This document shows, in pieces, positions 63,065 through 64,000 of a DNA stretch of 64,000 nt. Source of the stretch: CAVTJL01 sp963752325 (lineage in GTDB: Bacteria > Pseudomonadota > Alphaproteobacteria > Geminicoccales > Geminicoccaceae). The notes below the pieces were generated by a model. It made no database searches. It saw nothing but the letters and a program-made list of their open reading frames with translations, and was not told where the DNA came from. The DNA lies in NCBI GenBank assembly GCA_963752325.1, contig CAVVXU010000005.1, forward strand, positions 1,426,001-1,490,000, in the 5' to 3' direction. The position numbers and the translations under genes are program-made. How positions within the stretch are numbered: position 1 is the stretch's first letter; each line of letters starts with the position of its first letter.

Positions 63065-63634
63065 CCTCGAGACTCGACCGCTCCGGCCTCGACCAAGCGT
63101 CCCTCCGGGCTCAGCCGCGCCAGAAGGCCGCTCGCCTCGCGCAGCCGGATCGGCGGCCGATCCATCATGGTCCAGCCAGTGGCAAGAGCGATCGCGGCCC
63201 TGAGCACGCCCTTGTGCGTGACCAGCACGCGATCGGAGCCCTCGCTCCTTGCGAGATCGCCCAGCAGATCGGCCAATCGTGCGCAGACCATGCGCGGACT
63301 TTCTCCGCCCGGCGGCATGAAGTCCAGGCCACGCTCCTCCTCGGCGGCGAAGGTGGGACCGCCCTCGCGACGAAGGGCGGCGAGCGTCCGGCCCTCGTAG
63401 CGCGCCCCACGCCATCTCGATCAGCCGGGGCTCGATCGCCTCGATGTCGAGACCCAGGAGCTCGGCGGTCTCGACGGCCCGCCGCAGCGGGCTGACGAGC
63501 GCGGCGCGTCCGCGGAACCATCTCGGAAGGCGCCAGCGGCGCACGCTCTCGCGCCCAGCAGGGCAGAGCGGGATGTCGCTGCGACCCTGGATCCGACTTT
63601 CGAGGTTCCAGCTCGTCGGGCCATGGCGGAGCAT
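63057..63634 (-). pseudogene. Histidine-phosphatase-family protein, frameshifted
   Basis: The N-terminal RHG motif is present (MLRHGPTSWNLESRIQGRSD), followed by SPLRRAVETAELLGL. The second half, GDLARSEGSDRVLVTHKGVL with the second catalytic His, is in other frames, with shifts near 63400 and 63070. The span of about 192 codons is normal for the phosphoglycerate-mutase-like family. It is embedded between two glycosyltransferases with one-base and eight-base overlaps, suggesting a sugar-phosphate or lipid-linked phosphate substrate (inference). Confidence 0.72.
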
Positions 63635-64000
63635 CAGCAGCCGCAAGGCGATGACCCTGACATCGCCGAGGCGCGCGGCCCGGATGGATCGTGCCGCCGC
63701 CAGGGCATCCTCGGTCCAGGCGACCGATGCGGCCGCCATGCCGTGGCAGATCGCGCACATGGCGCTGCGCCGCCTGCCCCATGGCTCGGCGCCGCGTCGG
63801 GTCGGCCAGGAGCGTACGCACGTTTCGCGCAACATCCGCGGGATCGTCGCCCCGACAGAGGAGACCCGTGATGCCGTCGCGTACGATCTCGGGCACGCCG
63901 CCCTCGGCGCCGACCACGACCGGAAGGCCGCTCGCCTGCGCCTCGAGGATCGCCATGCCGTACGCCTCCCTGAGCGCGGGCCAGACGAAGAGGTCCGCGG
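63634..64000 (-). pseudogene. GT4-family glycosyltransferase, C-terminal part (N-terminus beyond window)
   Basis: The donor-binding region of a GT-B (GT4) glycosyltransferase is clear: the E-x7-E segment EAQASGLPVVVGAEGGVPEI, then VRDGITGLLCRGDDPADVA. The extreme C-terminus (ICHGMAAASVAWTEDALAAA) needs a frame change near 63760. The end overlaps the histidine-phosphatase ATG (TGATG). The gene continues past the right edge of the window, upstream on its strand. Confidence 0.78.

Noticed and set aside
46582..64000. Interpreting the frameshifted genes as a true island of pseudogenes
   Set aside because: Conserved residues and operon overlaps persist across the indels in a dozen unrelated genes, which fits uncorrected sequence errors better. 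It is kept open as an alternative in the findings.

Overview
The window is high-GC DNA from a phototrophic alphaproteobacterium. It carries part of a bacteriochlorophyll gene cluster (bchF-bchN-bchB, aerR, ppsR, bchG, a PucC-family gene, bchP) and a high-potential iron-sulfur protein. A purple non-sulfur or aerobic anoxygenic phototroph of Rhodospirillales-like affinity fits, but the genus cannot be read from the sequence. No rRNA, tRNA, CRISPR array, insertion sequence or prophage gene was recognised.

Layout. 1-11.3 kb: photosynthesis genes. bchFNB run leftward from a divergent promoter shared with aerR and ppsR (rightward). A lipoprotein-like alpha/beta hydrolase lies between ppsR and the coupled bchG-PucC-bchP operon, followed by the HiPIP gene. 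11.4-18 kb: a DUF3833 protein and a two-gene operon joining a FecR-TPR-beta-barrel protein to a CHASE2 adenylate cyclase. 18.2-22.8 kb: a BMP-type (nucleoside-like) ABC importer. 22.9-27.3 kb: a glutathione transferase and an Mla/MCE-type lipid transporter.

27.3-41.7 kb is the most unusual region. Two operons diverge from about 32.1 kb. Each starts with a small two-helix membrane sensor followed by an MFS transporter whose N-terminus carries the same kind of periplasmic sensor domain. The left operon ends in a SpoIIE-type phosphatase. The right one continues into an orphan periplasmic binding protein, a GNAT acetyltransferase and an alanine-racemase-like enzyme. A STAS antagonist and an RsbW-like kinase follow on the opposite strand, so the three parts of a partner-switching circuit are present without a sigma factor. 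A GPP34-family protein, a PAS-adenylate cyclase and a rhomboid protease come next.

41.9-48.4 kb: an inositol-monophosphatase-like gene coupled to a HisE-like gene, a polyol/sugar ABC importer behind a clear promoter with an inverted-repeat operator, and a spore-coat-U-like protein. 48.5-54.1 kb: thymidine phosphorylase, an NMT1/THI5-type ABC importer and a GlcD-like FAD oxidase. 54.1-57.5 kb: a histone-deacetylase-family hydrolase, two methyltransferases and a metallo-beta-lactamase-fold hydrolase. 57.5-64 kb: a leftward chain of overlapping genes (GT4 glycosyltransferase, histidine phosphatase, second glycosyltransferase, polysaccharide deacetylase, fused oligopeptide-type ABC ATPase, family-5 binding protein).

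Quality caveat: up to about 46.5 kb the recognised genes read through intact. From 46.58 kb on, many well-conserved genes are broken by single-base indels while protein similarity continues in the next frame. This looks more like residual sequence error than gene decay, and coordinates of those genes are given as the full reconstructed span.
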